Positions 1-12,122 of a stretch of 64,000 nt of DNA are shown here, piece after piece (the stretch's first letter is position 1; each line of letters starts with the position of its first letter). The DNA is taken from contig NZ_JAGHRB010000006.1 in assembly GCF_017743995.1 (NCBI RefSeq), positions 124,001-188,000 on the forward strand. The letters are read 5' to 3'. The position numbers and the translations under genes were made by a program. The stretch comes from Ruegeria sp. R13_0 (GTDB lineage Bacteria; Pseudomonadota; Alphaproteobacteria; Rhodobacterales; Rhodobacteraceae). The notes beneath the pieces were generated by a model that saw only the letters and a list, made by a program, of their open reading frames with translations, searched no databases and was not told the DNA's origin.

Positions 1-822
1 GTGGCGCAGGAAAACGGCTATTTCGCCGAGCAGGGCCTCAAGGTTGAGATCGTTCCCCCCGCTGACCCGTCCGCTCCGCCGCGTCTGGTGGCTGCTGGTC
101 AGGCCGAACTTGCCGTATCCTATCAGCCGCAACTGCACCTGCAGATCCACGAAGGCCTGCCGCTGAAACGCGTCGGCACGCTGGTCGCGACTCCTTTGAA
201 CTGCCTGTTGGTTCTGGAAGATGGCCCGATCAAGTCGCCTGCGGACCTGAAAGGCAAGAAAATCGGTTTCTCGGTCGCGGGCGTGGAAGAGGCTGTTCTG
301 GGCACCGTTCTGGGCAAATACGATGTGACGCTGGACGATGTTGAACTGATCAACGTGAACTTCTCGCTCTCGCCGTCGCTGATGACCGGTCAGGTGGACG
401 CGGTGATCGGTGCCTATCGGAACTTCGAGCTGAACCAGATGGATATCGAAAGCCGCCCCGGCACCTGCTTCTATATCGAGGAAGAGGGCGTGCCGTCCTA
501 TGACGAGCTGATCTACGTTGCTAACCCCGAGACGATGGACAAGGACAAGATCGCGCGTTTCCTGGCAGCAACCGAAAAAGCGACCCAGTACATCGTCAAC
601 AACCCGGAAAAAAGCTGGGAGATCTTCGCCGCGACGTCGCCCGAGTTGCAGGATGAGCTGAACGCCCGCGCCTGGGTCGACACTCTGCCGCGTTTCGCTC
701 TGCGCCCGGCTGGTTTTGACGCAGGCCGCTACGCCCGTTTTGAAACCTTCCTGAACGAAAGCGGCATGATCGACAGCGTTCTGCCGGTCAGCGACATTAC
801 GATCGACGTGACCGCGCAATGA
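1..822 (+). CDS. ThiY-like pyrimidine-precursor binding protein, 5' truncated
   Basis: Periplasmic substrate-binding protein of the NMT1/THI5-like family, the capture component of a thiamine pyrimidine (HMP or formylaminopyrimidine) ABC importer. The reading frame is open to the first base of the window, so the signal peptide and first strand are missing; the visible part begins at the family's AQENGYFAEQGL segment. About 273 residues are seen, where the family usually has 310-340. The stop overlaps the TenA start (ATGA). The following TenA, ATPase and permease genes make the pyrimidine-salvage role likely. The true substrate is inferred from neighbours. The promoter and any TPP riboswitch lie outside the window. 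Confidence 0.85.
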   Translation: MAQENGYFAEQGLKVEIVPPADPSAPPRLVAAGQAELAVSYQPQLHLQIHEGLPLKRVGTLVATPLNCLLVLEDGPIKSPADLKGKKIGFSVAGVEEAVLGTVLGKYDVTLDDVELINVNFSLSPSLMTGQVDAVIGAYRNFELNQMDIESRPGTCFYIEEEGVPSYDELIYVANPETMDKDKIARFLAATEKATQYIVNNPEKSWEIFAATSPELQDELNARAWVDTLPRFALRPAGFDAGRYARFETFLNESGMIDSVLPVSDITIDVTAQ

Positions 823-1493
823 GCGACTATGGCAAAGCCTTTACGCTGATGCGTGATGCGGCGCAGGGGCCGTGGCGGGACTACACCCGCCACGGCTTTG
901 TTGAAGGGATGAAGGACGGCTCTCTGCCCCGAGAGGCATTCCTGCATTACCTGCGTCAGGACTATGTGTTCCTGATCCACTTCAGCCGTGCCTGGGCGCT
1001 GGCAGTTGTTAAATCGGAGACGCATTCCGAAATGCTGACGGCTGTGGGCACCGTGAACGCATTGGTCGCCGAAGAGATGCAGTTGCATATCGGGATCTGT
1101 GAAGCGGCCGGGATCTCTCAGGAGGAGCTGTTTGCAACCCCGGAACGTGCAGAAAATCTGGCCTATACGCGCTTCGTGCTGGAGGTCGGGTATAGCGGCG
1201 ATCTGCTGGACCTGTTGGCCGCACTTGCGCCCTGTGTGATGGGCTATGGTGAGATCGGCGCTCGGCTGGCCTCCGGGGCCACATCCGAGGCCTATCGCGA
1301 CTGGATCAACACCTATGCCGGTGAGGACTACCAGGGTGCGTGCAAAGCGGTTGGCGAACTGCTGGATTCGGCTCTAACACGACGGATTGGGGCAGATTTC
1401 GAGGCCTCTCCGCGATGGGAGCGTTTGTGCCAGACCTTCCGAACCGCGACGGAGTTGGAGGTCAATTTCTGGCAAATGAGTCTGACCCCATGA
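819..1493 (+). CDS. tenA: TenA family thiaminase II / aminopyrimidine aminohydrolase
   Basis: A 224-residue all-helical TenA protein. In this family TenA hydrolyses amino- or formylamino-methylpyrimidine formed by thiamine breakdown to HMP, feeding thiamine salvage in the cytoplasm. Expected active-site positions are visible: Asp48 in the QDYVF segment, Cys139 in LAPCVMGYGEIG, and the C-terminal glutamates (212/214) before NFWQM. Length is normal. The start ATG overlaps the stop of the upstream binding-protein gene and its own stop overlaps the ATPase start, so the four genes are translationally coupled. Function is well supported by family and context. Confidence 0.93.
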   Translation: MSDYGKAFTLMRDAAQGPWRDYTRHGFVEGMKDGSLPREAFLHYLRQDYVFLIHFSRAWALAVVKSETHSEMLTAVGTVNALVAEEMQLHIGICEAAGISQEELFATPERAENLAYTRFVLEVGYSGDLLDLLAALAPCVMGYGEIGARLASGATSEAYRDWINTYAGEDYQGACKAVGELLDSALTRRIGADFEASPRWERLCQTFRTATELEVNFWQMSLTP

Positions 1494-2215
1494 CCCGGGC
1501 GCCCGATCTCACCATCAGCGGACACGCGAGCATTGGCGATACGCCCTTATTCGCACCGCTGACCCTGACCCTTGGGGCGGGGCAGTGGACTTGTCTGTTG
1601 GGTGGATCGGGCGTTGGCAAAACCACCGTTCTGCGCCTGATCGCAGGGTTGGAGACAGGCGCGGATTTCACCGGCCAGATCTTGGCCAGCGATGGCCAAA
1701 CAGTCCCGACTCGCGTGGCCTACATGGCGCAGGACGACTTGCTGCTGCCTTGGGCGACGGTGGCGCAAAACGTCTCGCTCGGCGCGCGGTTGCGGGGTGA
1801 GAAACCTGATCTGGATCGCCGGGACCGTCTGATCGAGCGGATGCGCCTGCAAGATCACATGGCCAAGAAACCGTCGGAACTGTCTGGCGGCCAGAGACAG
1901 CGCGTCGCCTTGGCGCGGACCCTGATGGAGGATCGCCCCATCGTGCTGCTGGATGAGCCATTCTCGGCCCTCGACGCGCGCACCCGCGCAGACATGCAGG
2001 ACTTGGCCGCCGAGGCGCTGCAGGGCCGGACAGTCCTATTGGTCACCCACGACCCGGCCGAGGCCGCGCGTCTGGGCCAATCCATCGTCGTGATGACGCA
2101 GCAGGGGTTGACGCCCTGTGCTCCACCTGCCGCGCCCGCACCGCGCCATGTAGATGATCTGGAGACATTGGAAACCCAAGGTGCGCTGTTGAAACTATTA
2201 AGAGAGGCGGCATGA
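1490..2215 (+). CDS. ThiZ-like ABC transporter ATP-binding protein
   Basis: ATPase of the thiamine-precursor importer, 241 residues. Walker A is GGSGVGKT (about 38-45), the signature is LSGGQRQR, Walker B is IVLLDEPF, and the switch histidine sits in VTHD. An upstream in-frame start at 1340 exists, but it would lie deep inside tenA; the ATG at 1490 overlaps the tenA stop as ATGA and fits the pattern of the rest of the operon. It resembles the nitrate/taurine-type importers to which ThiXYZ belongs. Assignment to thiamine-precursor transport comes from context. Confidence 0.9.
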   Translation: MTRAPDLTISGHASIGDTPLFAPLTLTLGAGQWTCLLGGSGVGKTTVLRLIAGLETGADFTGQILASDGQTVPTRVAYMAQDDLLLPWATVAQNVSLGARLRGEKPDLDRRDRLIERMRLQDHMAKKPSELSGGQRQRVALARTLMEDRPIVLLDEPFSALDARTRADMQDLAAEALQGRTVLLVTHDPAEAARLGQSIVVMTQQGLTPCAPPAAPAPRHVDDLETLETQGALLKLLREAA

Positions 2216-2946
2216 AACTCCTCTCTGCCCTCGCCGCAACCCTGTTCGCTCTGGCCGTCTGGCAGGCGATCGTCAGCCTGACCGGCCTGCCCAAGTTCAT
2301 CCTGCCTGGCCCGGCGCTTGTGGCCGAGACCTGGTGGCAGAACCGTTGGGTGATTGCGGAACATACCTGGATTACCGCGGTTGAGGTCGTGATCGGCCTG
2401 GCGGTTGGTACCGTTCTCGGCGTTGTCACCGCGCTGCAACTGGCCAATTCGCGGGCCGCGCGGGTGCTGGTGCAGCCGATGTTGGTGTTCACCCAGGCTC
2501 TGCCGGTCTTTGCGCTGGCGCCGCTGCTGACCCTGTGGCTGGGCTACGGCCTTTGGTCCAAGGTCGCGATGGCGGTTCTGATCATCTACTTCCCGATCAC
2601 CTCATCCTTCTTTGACGGTCTGATGAGGACGCCGCCCGGATATCTCGATCTGGCGCGTACGATGCAGGCAAGCCCGCGTTCGGTCCTGTGGCACATCCGT
2701 ATCCCGGCGGCGCTGCCTTCGCTGGCCTCGGGGATGCGGTTGGCGGCGGTCTATGCGCCGATTGGCGCGGTGATCGGCGAATGGGTCGGGTCCTCGCAAG
2801 GGTTGGGCTACCTGATGCTACTGGCCAATGGCCGGGCCAAGACCGATCTGATGTTCGCGGCCATGCTGACTCTGGGCGTGTTCTCGATCCTGCTGCATAT
2901 GCTGGTGCGTCGCGCCACTGCCCGCATGGCAGGTGAGGCGCGTTAA
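2212..2946 (+). CDS. ThiX-like ABC transporter permease
   Basis: Inner-membrane permease, 244 residues, with about six hydrophobic segments. The first runs from the N-terminus (LLSALAATLFALAVW), and the cytoplasmic coupling (EAA) loop lies around PPGYLDLARTMQASPRSVLWHIRIPAALPSL-like sequence at about 140-170. It belongs to the BPD_transp_1 family of the SsuC/ThiX type. It starts in an ATGA overlap with the ATPase gene and ends the operon; the next gene begins 37 bp later with its own ribosome-binding site. It is expected to form the membrane channel for the ThiY-bound pyrimidine. Confidence 0.88.
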   Translation: MKLLSALAATLFALAVWQAIVSLTGLPKFILPGPALVAETWWQNRWVIAEHTWITAVEVVIGLAVGTVLGVVTALQLANSRAARVLVQPMLVFTQALPVFALAPLLTLWLGYGLWSKVAMAVLIIYFPITSSFFDGLMRTPPGYLDLARTMQASPRSVLWHIRIPAALPSLASGMRLAAVYAPIGAVIGEWVGSSQGLGYLMLLANGRAKTDLMFAAMLTLGVFSILLHMLVRRATARMAGEAR

Positions 2947-2982
2947 CCTTTCAGAAACCTATTCTGCGCCAAGGTGAGGCCC

Positions 2983-3738
2983 ATGACACAGGACGCCTTT
3001 GCCGAAGCCCCAATGCTTTTCGATACGGACGAAGCGTCAGCGCAGCCGCTGCCGACGGGTCGGTTACCCTCCTACATCAAAGACCATCGCAAGCGGCTGC
3101 GCGAACGGTTCATGTCTGGCGGCTCAGGCGCTATGCCGGACTATGAGTTGCTGGAGCTGGTGTTGTTTCGCTCCATTCCACGGCAGGACGTGAAACCTCT
3201 GGCCCGGCTGCTGATGGATACGTTCGGCGATTTCAACCGCGTATTGACCGCGCCAGAGGAGCGGTTGCGTCAAATCAAAGGCGTCGGGGAAACGGTCATC
3301 ACCGATCTGAAAATCCTGGAAGCCTGCGCCCATCGCATGGCCCGTGCGCGGGTGATGCAGCGCCACGTGATCTCAGGCTGGGATGCTCTGCTGGACTATT
3401 GCCACACAACGATGGCGCATCGAGAGATCGAGCAGTTTCGCGTGTTCTACCTTGACCGCAAGAATGTGATGATCGCGGATGAAGAGCAGGCGAAGGGCAC
3501 CGTCGATCATGTCCCGGTCTACCCGCGCGAGGTTGCGAAGCGGGCGCTGGAGCTGAATGCCTCGGCCCTGATTTTGGTGCATAACCATCCCTCCGGCGAC
3601 CCCACGCCGTCGCAATCGGATATCGACATGACCAACCGCATTCAGGATGCCTGCACGGCCTTGGGGCTGACGCTGCACGATCATCTGATTATCGGAAAAT
3701 CAACCGAGCTGAGCTTTCGATCCGAGGGGTATTTGTGA
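2983..3738 (+). CDS. radC: RadC family JAB-domain protein
   Basis: A 251-residue RadC (UPF0758) protein. The N-terminal part contains a helix-hairpin-helix-like segment (about 85-110, around QIKGVGETV). The C-terminal JAB1/MPN domain carries the metalloprotease-type motif LVHNHPSGDPTPSQSD near residue 193. The ATG at 2983 is preferred over a GTG nine bases upstream, because AAGGTGAG at 2971 gives a ribosome-binding site at suitable distance. Despite the historical name, a direct role in DNA repair is not established for the family. It stands alone after the thiamine-precursor operon. Confidence 0.9.
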   Translation: MTQDAFAEAPMLFDTDEASAQPLPTGRLPSYIKDHRKRLRERFMSGGSGAMPDYELLELVLFRSIPRQDVKPLARLLMDTFGDFNRVLTAPEERLRQIKGVGETVITDLKILEACAHRMARARVMQRHVISGWDALLDYCHTTMAHREIEQFRVFYLDRKNVMIADEEQAKGTVDHVPVYPREVAKRALELNASALILVHNHPSGDPTPSQSDIDMTNRIQDACTALGLTLHDHLIIGKSTELSFRSEGYL

Positions 3739-3849
3739 CGGGAAGACCCTTGTTTTGGTATGTTGCCTAAGGGTCAGGATGAGGTGTAGCTCAAGAGAGC
3801 TCTGGTCGGCTAGCATCCCGGCTTTGAGCGGCCGCACGCGTGTTCCGAT

Positions 3850-4554
3850 CTAGTTCGATTCTGGCAGAATGGGGCAGCGCAGGGCGGCTATCTTTCCTAG
3901 CAGATTTGTTTTTCTCAACGTTCGATACACGGCATCGCTTACAAAAATCGACTTTCCTAGACTGGGATCAATCCAGACGTCTACCTCACTAGCTGAAGCT
4001 AGAAGTCTAATTTCATCATCTTTTTGAGTGAGAGAAACCAGCCCGAGAAATGTCTGATGATCAAACTCACGAGGTATATAGTTTACCGAGTCTTTCGTTG
4101 AGAACGCCCGCTTGATCTCGCGAATTTGAAACAGATAAAAGGGTCCACCCTCAAATGGTGTTTCCCGATCATGTTTGAGAAACGACATTGGCCAAAAAAC
4201 GCTCTTCCCAAGATCGAAGGGTTTCAACGCATCTACGAGTGATTGGGAACATGCGAGGACGCTCCCGGCGGAAAAGAGATGGGGTAGTTTTCTATTGCTA
4301 TCCCTTTGAAACCCTTTGTCGATCCACATCCTTGGCGGTAGTTCATTGCATTCGACCAAGTCACCTCTATTAAGGCGTGCCGAGAGATCGATTCGTTCTT
4401 TTCTATTGCGCTCCCAAATCTCGTCGCGAAACCCAAAGCCAATGCTCATGTTGCGGCGCGCATCTAAATACCAGACATGGCTCGCACTTGGTTGCGCTGC
4501 ACTCTCATTGATTGCAGAGGCTGTTTCGTCCGAGTTTCTGTCCGACATCGTCAT
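3850..4554 (-). CDS. Probable Imm11-type (DUF1629-like) immunity protein
   Basis: A 234-residue protein without signal peptide. The C-terminal third (about 185-230) reads like the immunity family Imm11/DUF1629: a DVWIDPSLGKSIFVSDAVYRTL segment followed by a conserved hydrophobic end. These proteins neutralise polymorphic toxins. No toxin gene is adjacent; the gene sits three bases after the stop of the PstS/OmpA fusion gene, on the same strand. Its GC content is clearly below that of its neighbours, which suggests acquisition. Family assignment rests on a remembered motif and not on a profile search. It could instead be an unrelated orphan. Confidence 0.5.
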   Translation of the reverse strand: MTMSDRNSDETASAINESAAQPSASHVWYLDARRNMSIGFGFRDEIWERNRKERIDLSARLNRGDLVECNELPPRMWIDKGFQRDSNRKLPHLFSAGSVLACSQSLVDALKPFDLGKSVFWPMSFLKHDRETPFEGGPFYLFQIREIKRAFSTKDSVNYIPREFDHQTFLGLVSLTQKDDEIRLLASASEVDVWIDPSLGKSIFVSDAVYRTLRKTNLLGKIAALRCPILPESN

Positions 4555-4557
4555 TCT

Positions 4558-6114
4558 TTAATTTACCCAAACCTCAACCCGGCGGTTTGTTTTTCGGCCC
4601 CATTCCGTGTCATCGCAGGCCATCGGCATCGCTTCTCCGAATCCTTCGGTTGTGATCTCGATACTGTCGGGGATTTCGGTCTCAACAGCGGCCAGAACTG
4701 CATTACGCACCGTTTGTGCCCTGCGATGGGCGATCCGTGCATTGGCGCTGGCGCCTCCGTCCCCGTCGCTGAACCCGGCAAAGACAAGCTTGCGAGGGGT
4801 CAAACTGCCGGACTCAAGCGCCTGCGCCAATTGCAGAATATTAGACCGCGATTGTGCATCCGGGCGAGAGCTTCCTGGCTCGAACCGGAAGGAGATCGAC
4901 AATCTAGACAATGGCCGCAGAGTTTCGACCATGTGTTGAAGCTCTTCTAGCCCAACTTCTGCTCCACCTGAAACGATGGCATTGGCGAGCCGATCCCCCT
5001 GCAGCCCCATGGGCAGATTCTCGGTCGCCTGATCGACAAACCCGGCCTGCCGTATCGCCATCTGCGCGTCGGCTGAGCGGGTATAGGCCAGAAACTGGCG
5101 CGCGAACCGTGGCAGGCGGCGTTGTGGCAGGTAGAGAAACATCGGAGAAGTCAGCGGGTAATCCTCGGTCTTGATCGACTGGCGGGTCGCCGCTAGCGCA
5201 TGTCCGCAGCCTCCGGCCAAAGGCAGCGCGCGGGTCGGGCCCGAGGCCGCCTGCGTCGTGATGCCGATCGCGAACGGGTCGTTGGCCACTGCCTGGACAA
5301 GATCGCGATTGCGCTGGTGGCGGAGAACACCTTCGGACAGCTCAGCCTGAGCGGGGCGCAGCAGTTGATCCTCGACATCCTGGGACAAGCCTGACCCGGC
5401 GTCCGGCATGTGTAGGGCAAACGGAGCGTCCGGCCCTTCCAGATCTGTCCAGTTGGTGATCTCGCCGGACAGAACACGGACCAGATCTACGGGTGAAATC
5501 TGCTGAACGGTGTTCTCTGGCGCGACGACCGGGACGATCGCATCCAGCGCCACAATCCGCGCGTGGCGAGGGTGGGTCAGATCGCCCAGCCCTGCGGTCT
5601 CGGCCGCGTTGCGTTCCTCATCCCGGATTTCGCGTTGTGCCATCACGATATCGGCGTCGTTGTCCATGAGGTCGGCAAACCCCTGATCCGTCGTTCCAAC
5701 GCGAAAGAACAGGCGGGCGAGAGGGGCCGTGCGTTCTGGGCGGCGCAGTTCGTAGGCAAAGCTGCGTTCGTCCACGCGCGAAGGGGTTGCTGTCAGACCT
5801 TCTTGCCGGGCGAAGCCGATGATCAGGGCAGGCAGGACCGTCTCGGCCATGACGGATGATCCCGAGAACCGGACCTCCGCCACGAAATCGGTCAGGTTGG
5901 GGCAGGCGGGGCCGTCGCATGTGACGCCGGAGCCATCGACTGTCAGCTCTCCGAACTGGGTGTCGACCCGGTAGAATTCGCCGTCAAAGCCCAGCAGGGT
6001 GCCGGAAACTTCGATCTTGCCATCATGCGATGTCAGAACAATATCCTGCGCGGTGGCTGAAACAGCCAGCAAAACAGAAAACAGTACGGCCAGCGCCGCA
6101 CGAATACGTGTCAT
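4558..6114 (-). CDS. PstS-like phosphate-binding domain fused to OmpA domain
   Basis: A 518-residue exported protein. A Sec signal peptide ends near VSATAQD (about residue 22). The middle part (about 100-350) resembles PstS-type periplasmic binding proteins, with FSGSSVMAETVLPALI and a QISPVDLVRVLSGEITNW segment. The C-terminal part (about 400-518) is an OmpA-like peptidoglycan-binding domain with FAGFSDGDGGASANARIAHRRAQTVR-like sequence. The arrangement suggests a binding protein tethered to the cell wall, not a free transporter subunit. No Pst permease or ATPase is nearby, so ligand and purpose are open. This fusion is familiar from Rhodobacterales genomes. Confidence 0.82.
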   Translation of the reverse strand: MTRIRAALAVLFSVLLAVSATAQDIVLTSHDGKIEVSGTLLGFDGEFYRVDTQFGELTVDGSGVTCDGPACPNLTDFVAEVRFSGSSVMAETVLPALIIGFARQEGLTATPSRVDERSFAYELRRPERTAPLARLFFRVGTTDQGFADLMDNDADIVMAQREIRDEERNAAETAGLGDLTHPRHARIVALDAIVPVVAPENTVQQISPVDLVRVLSGEITNWTDLEGPDAPFALHMPDAGSGLSQDVEDQLLRPAQAELSEGVLRHQRNRDLVQAVANDPFAIGITTQAASGPTRALPLAGGCGHALAATRQSIKTEDYPLTSPMFLYLPQRRLPRFARQFLAYTRSADAQMAIRQAGFVDQATENLPMGLQGDRLANAIVSGGAEVGLEELQHMVETLRPLSRLSISFRFEPGSSRPDAQSRSNILQLAQALESGSLTPRKLVFAGFSDGDGGASANARIAHRRAQTVRNAVLAAVETEIPDSIEITTEGFGEAMPMACDDTEWGRKTNRRVEVWVN

Positions 6115-6138
6115 GAGAAGGTCGAGCCTGCCTGCGGT

Positions 6139-7047
6139 TTAATTTGCCGCGATTGTCAGGTCTTGGAACAGATTATTCAACACCAGAAACTCACCGACTT
6201 CGGTACACATCGGCATCGTCAGGATCAGATCGCGCGACCGCAGCCGACGATCGCTGCGTAGTTCCAAAGACTGGACGTTCAGATCGCGGCCACAATTGGC
6301 CTCAGTCACTTCGGTTTCAATCGTCAAAGCGACCGATCCGGTCTGTTCCGAACGCGCAGCAGGGAAGGAATAGATCTGGATATTCTGTCCATCATGGAAG
6401 CTCGCGTTGCCCAGATGGACCACGGAACCCGCGCCCTGCGATGCGCTATTGGCCGAGATATGCCCCGGTTCTCCATAGCTGGCACCGAACTCCAAGGCGT
6501 GGATTTGCAGATCGGTCTGACCCTGCCATTGCAATGCGACCCGGTCGAATTGGTCAATGTCCATGATGTGAGTGGTGGCGACTGTGCCGGTCTGATCCTC
6601 AAAAGAGATCAGGAAAATGGCGTATTCGGACAGGGCCGGAATGGTCAGATCCAAGGCACCGTTTTCGTCGGTTTGCTGTGTCAGCGTCAGACCGTTGTGG
6701 TGAATCTCAACACGTTCATTGCTGCGGCAGGGGGCCTTGATCCGCAGCCGTGCATTGGCACCCATTTGGGCGGTGGCACGCGCGCTGATACTGCAATTGG
6801 TATGCTTTTGTGCCGCCTTCGGCGCAGGGCGCTGGATCGGCTGAGAGGGGGTCTCGTCAGAGGAAGAGGTTTGCACGATACGCTCAAGCCCCGCAATGAC
6901 CGAGGCCTGATCCGCGACAGAAGCCACGGCGACAGGTTCCTGCGCGCCATTCGGTTGCGCAGGCGCACCATATTGCATCAGGTAACCAATACCCAGGGCA
7001 CAGGCGACCGTGCCGCACATGGTCACGTAATTTCTGACTACGAACAA
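6139..7047 (-). CDS. Membrane-anchored periplasmic protein, unknown function
   Basis: A protein of about 302 residues with one N-terminal membrane segment (VTMCGTVACALGIGYLMQ), a Pro/Ser/Gln-rich linker, then a beta-rich periplasmic region. The frame can start at 7092, but TTG at 7047 has a much better ribosome-binding site (GGGGAGG with 5-base spacing), so I chose it. Two cysteines near 75-100 and two near the C-terminus could form disulphides. It lies between the PstS/OmpA fusion and secA, all on the minus strand. I do not recognise a named family; its placement by secA suggests a conserved Rhodobacterales hypothetical. Confidence 0.72.
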   Translation of the reverse strand: MFVVRNYVTMCGTVACALGIGYLMQYGAPAQPNGAQEPVAVASVADQASVIAGLERIVQTSSSDETPSQPIQRPAPKAAQKHTNCSISARATAQMGANARLRIKAPCRSNERVEIHHNGLTLTQQTDENGALDLTIPALSEYAIFLISFEDQTGTVATTHIMDIDQFDRVALQWQGQTDLQIHALEFGASYGEPGHISANSASQGAGSVVHLGNASFHDGQNIQIYSFPAARSEQTGSVALTIETEVTEANCGRDLNVQSLELRSDRRLRSRDLILTMPMCTEVGEFLVLNNLFQDLTIAAN

Positions 7048-7147
7048 AACACCCTCCCCAGTTGAAGGAGCGAGTCGCACCTTCGTTAACAATCGCGGCC
7101 AATTTGTGGCCGCGAAGCGGAGCGATTGTGACTGATATTTGTTGACG

Positions 7148-9865
<2,718 letters not shown>

Positions 9866-10041
9866 GTTCACTCCAGCGGATCTGTTCTTGTCTTGGTTGC
9901 GACAGGCTTGCCCACCTTGCGCGCAACCCATAGATACGGGGGGTGAAAGGCGGCCCTGTCCAAGGCTTCAAAGCGATGTAAGCGGCAGGTTCTGAAGTGT
10001 CAACGCTGCGCCCTGTCGCGGCAAAGAAATAGGATGATTCC

Positions 10042-10890
10042 ATGCCCAAAGGCCTCACTTTTCTGCCATCGCTGGCTTTGACCGCCGTGATGGCGCTGCC
10101 GCTGGCCGCCGAAACCAAGCCAGATGCAGGCACCGTTCTGGCCACGGTCAACGGGGACGAGATCACACTGGGTCACGTTGTAGCCACCGTCGCGGCGTTG
10201 CCGCAGCAATATCAGCAGATCGAGGACGATGTGCTGTATGACTTCGTGCTTGAGCAACTGATCCAGCAGCAATTGCTGGGCCAACAGCAGGAAGAGCTGA
10301 CCCAGCAAAACGCACTAACGCTGGACAATGAAACACGCTCTTTGCTGGCGGTGCAGACTGTGAACGCCCTGACCAACGATGTCGTGACGGATGAGGCGGT
10401 ACAAGCGGCCTATGACGCGCAATTTGCCGAATTTGAAGGCGAGGACGAGTTCGATGCCAGCCATATTCTGGTTGAATCTGAGGATGAGGCCAAAGCGCTC
10501 AAGGCGCAACTGGATGACGGCGCGGATTTCGCCGAAATGGCGCGCGAGCATTCGACAGGACCGTCCGGCCCCAATGGCGGCGCGCTGGGTTGGTTCGGCA
10601 AGGGTCAGATGGTGCCCGAGTTTGAAAACGCCGTGCTGGGTCTTGAAAAGGGTCAGATTTCCGAGCCGGTGCAAACGCAGTTCGGCTGGCATCTGGTGAT
10701 CCTGAACGACAAGCGCAAATCCGAAGCCCCCGCGCTTGAGGCCGTGCGCGATGAGCTGGCCCAGACCATTCAGCAAGAGGCTATTCAGGCCCAGATTGAT
10801 GAGTTGACCCAACAGGCTCAGATCGAACGCACCGCCCTTGAAGGGGTGGGTCCTGAAGTCATTCGCCAGCTGGACCTGATTCAGGAGTAA
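10042..10890 (+). CDS. Periplasmic parvulin-type peptidyl-prolyl isomerase
   Basis: A 282-residue exported foldase. The signal peptide runs to about residue 26 (FLPSLALTAVMALPLAAE). A helical chaperone-like N-terminal region is followed by one rotamase domain (about 135-235) with ASHILVESEDEAKALKAQL, the ADFAEMAREHSTGPSGPNGG loop and FGWHLVIL. It helps fold secreted proteins, fitting its position divergent from secA. It ends five bases before argJ, so the two may be co-transcribed. It is closer in size to PrsA/Cbf2-type parvulins than to two-domain SurA. Confidence 0.92.
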   Translation: MPKGLTFLPSLALTAVMALPLAAETKPDAGTVLATVNGDEITLGHVVATVAALPQQYQQIEDDVLYDFVLEQLIQQQLLGQQQEELTQQNALTLDNETRSLLAVQTVNALTNDVVTDEAVQAAYDAQFAEFEGEDEFDASHILVESEDEAKALKAQLDDGADFAEMAREHSTGPSGPNGGALGWFGKGQMVPEFENAVLGLEKGQISEPVQTQFGWHLVILNDKRKSEAPALEAVRDELAQTIQQEAIQAQIDELTQQAQIERTALEGVGPEVIRQLDLIQE

Positions 10891-10895
10891 CTCCC

Positions 10896-12122
10896 GTGGC
10901 CACGATCACCAAAACTTCGCCACTGGCCCCTGCCGGTTTTCCTGACCTGCCCGCGATTGACGGAGTGCGTTTTGCAACCGTCGAAGCGGGTGTGCGCTAC
11001 AAAGGTCGGACCGACGTCATGTTGGCGGTTCTCGATCCCGGCACGTCCGTGGCAGGGGTGTTTACCCGCTCGGCCACCCGCGCAGCCCCGGTGCTGGACT
11101 GTCAGGATAAGATCGGCGGCTCTAACGATGGACCAGCGGCGATTTTGGTGAACTCGGGCAATGCCAATGCTTTCACCGGTCACTACGGCCAAACCTCGGT
11201 CGCTGAGGTGACGCAAGCCGTAGCCAAGGCGACCGGTGTTGCGGTTGAGAGGGTCTTCACCTCATCCACCGGCGTGATCGGAGAGCCTCTGCCGCATGAT
11301 CGCATTGTCTCGCAGCTTGAGGCGCTGAAATCCGGTCTCAGTCGTCACGCGATTGAGGACGCGGCGCGGGCGATCATGACCACTGATACCTTCCCGAAAG
11401 GGGCCTCGGCTCAGGTCGAGATCGATGGCAAAACAGTCTCTATTGCGGGGATTGCCAAGGGATCGGGCATGATCGCGCCGGATATGGCGACGATGCTGGT
11501 CTACATCTTCACCGACGCTTTGGTTGACCAATCGGCGCTGCAATCCATGCTGGGCGCGCAGACAGACCGGACTTTCAATTGCATCACCGTCGATAGCGAT
11601 ACCTCGACATCGGACAGCCTTTTGCTGTGCGCAACCGGAGCCTCAGGTGTTGATGCCAAGGGCAATGCGGCCTTCGCCGAAGCGCTGGAAACCGTGATGC
11701 TGGACCTCGCGCAGCTAGTTGTGCGCGATGGCGAAGGGGCGACGAAATTCGTAGAAATCCGCGTGACCGGGGCCGCCTCGGACGCAGATGCCAAGGTGCA
11801 TGGGTTGGCGATTGCGAACTCCCCTCTGGTGAAAACCGCCATCGCGGGTGAGGACCCAAACTGGGGCCGTGTCGTCATGGCCATCGGCAAATCCGGTGCC
11901 GCCGCAGATCGTGACCTGCTGAGCATTTCCTTTGGCGATATTTTGGTCGCTGAAAAAGGCTGGGTCAGCCCCGACTATCGTGAAGAAGACGCGGCCGCCT
12001 ACATGAAAGGCCAAGATCTTGTGATCGCAGTCGATCTTGGTCTCGGCGAGGGGCAATCCACCGTTTGGACCTGCGACCTGACCCACGGCTATATCGAGAT
12101 CAACGCGGATTATCGCTCGTGA
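10896..12122 (+). CDS. argJ: Glutamate N-acetyltransferase / amino-acid acetyltransferase ArgJ
   Basis: A 408-residue bifunctional enzyme of arginine biosynthesis. It moves the acetyl group from N-acetylornithine to glutamate and can also acetylate glutamate from acetyl-CoA. It is made as a precursor that cleaves itself; the cleavage motif KGSGMIAPDMATML is present, with the nucleophilic threonine at about residue 199. The GTG start at 10896 has a strong AGGAG at 10883. The stop overlaps the GTG of the following Nudix gene. Length and C-terminus (YIEINADYRS) are normal for the family. Confidence 0.96.
   Translation: MATITKTSPLAPAGFPDLPAIDGVRFATVEAGVRYKGRTDVMLAVLDPGTSVAGVFTRSATRAAPVLDCQDKIGGSNDGPAAILVNSGNANAFTGHYGQTSVAEVTQAVAKATGVAVERVFTSSTGVIGEPLPHDRIVSQLEALKSGLSRHAIEDAARAIMTTDTFPKGASAQVEIDGKTVSIAGIAKGSGMIAPDMATMLVYIFTDALVDQSALQSMLGAQTDRTFNCITVDSDTSTSDSLLLCATGASGVDAKGNAAFAEALETVMLDLAQLVVRDGEGATKFVEIRVTGAASDADAKVHGLAIANSPLVKTAIAGEDPNWGRVVMAIGKSGAAADRDLLSISFGDILVAEKGWVSPDYREEDAAAYMKGQDLVIAVDLGLGEGQSTVWTCDLTHGYIEINADYRS

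Noticed and set aside
3785-3862. tRNA-like sequence after radC
   Set aside because: AGCTC/GAGCT and GTTCGATTC resemble D- and T-arms, but no acceptor stem or consistent anticodon arm can be drawn, and the T-like part lies inside the end of the minus-strand gene.
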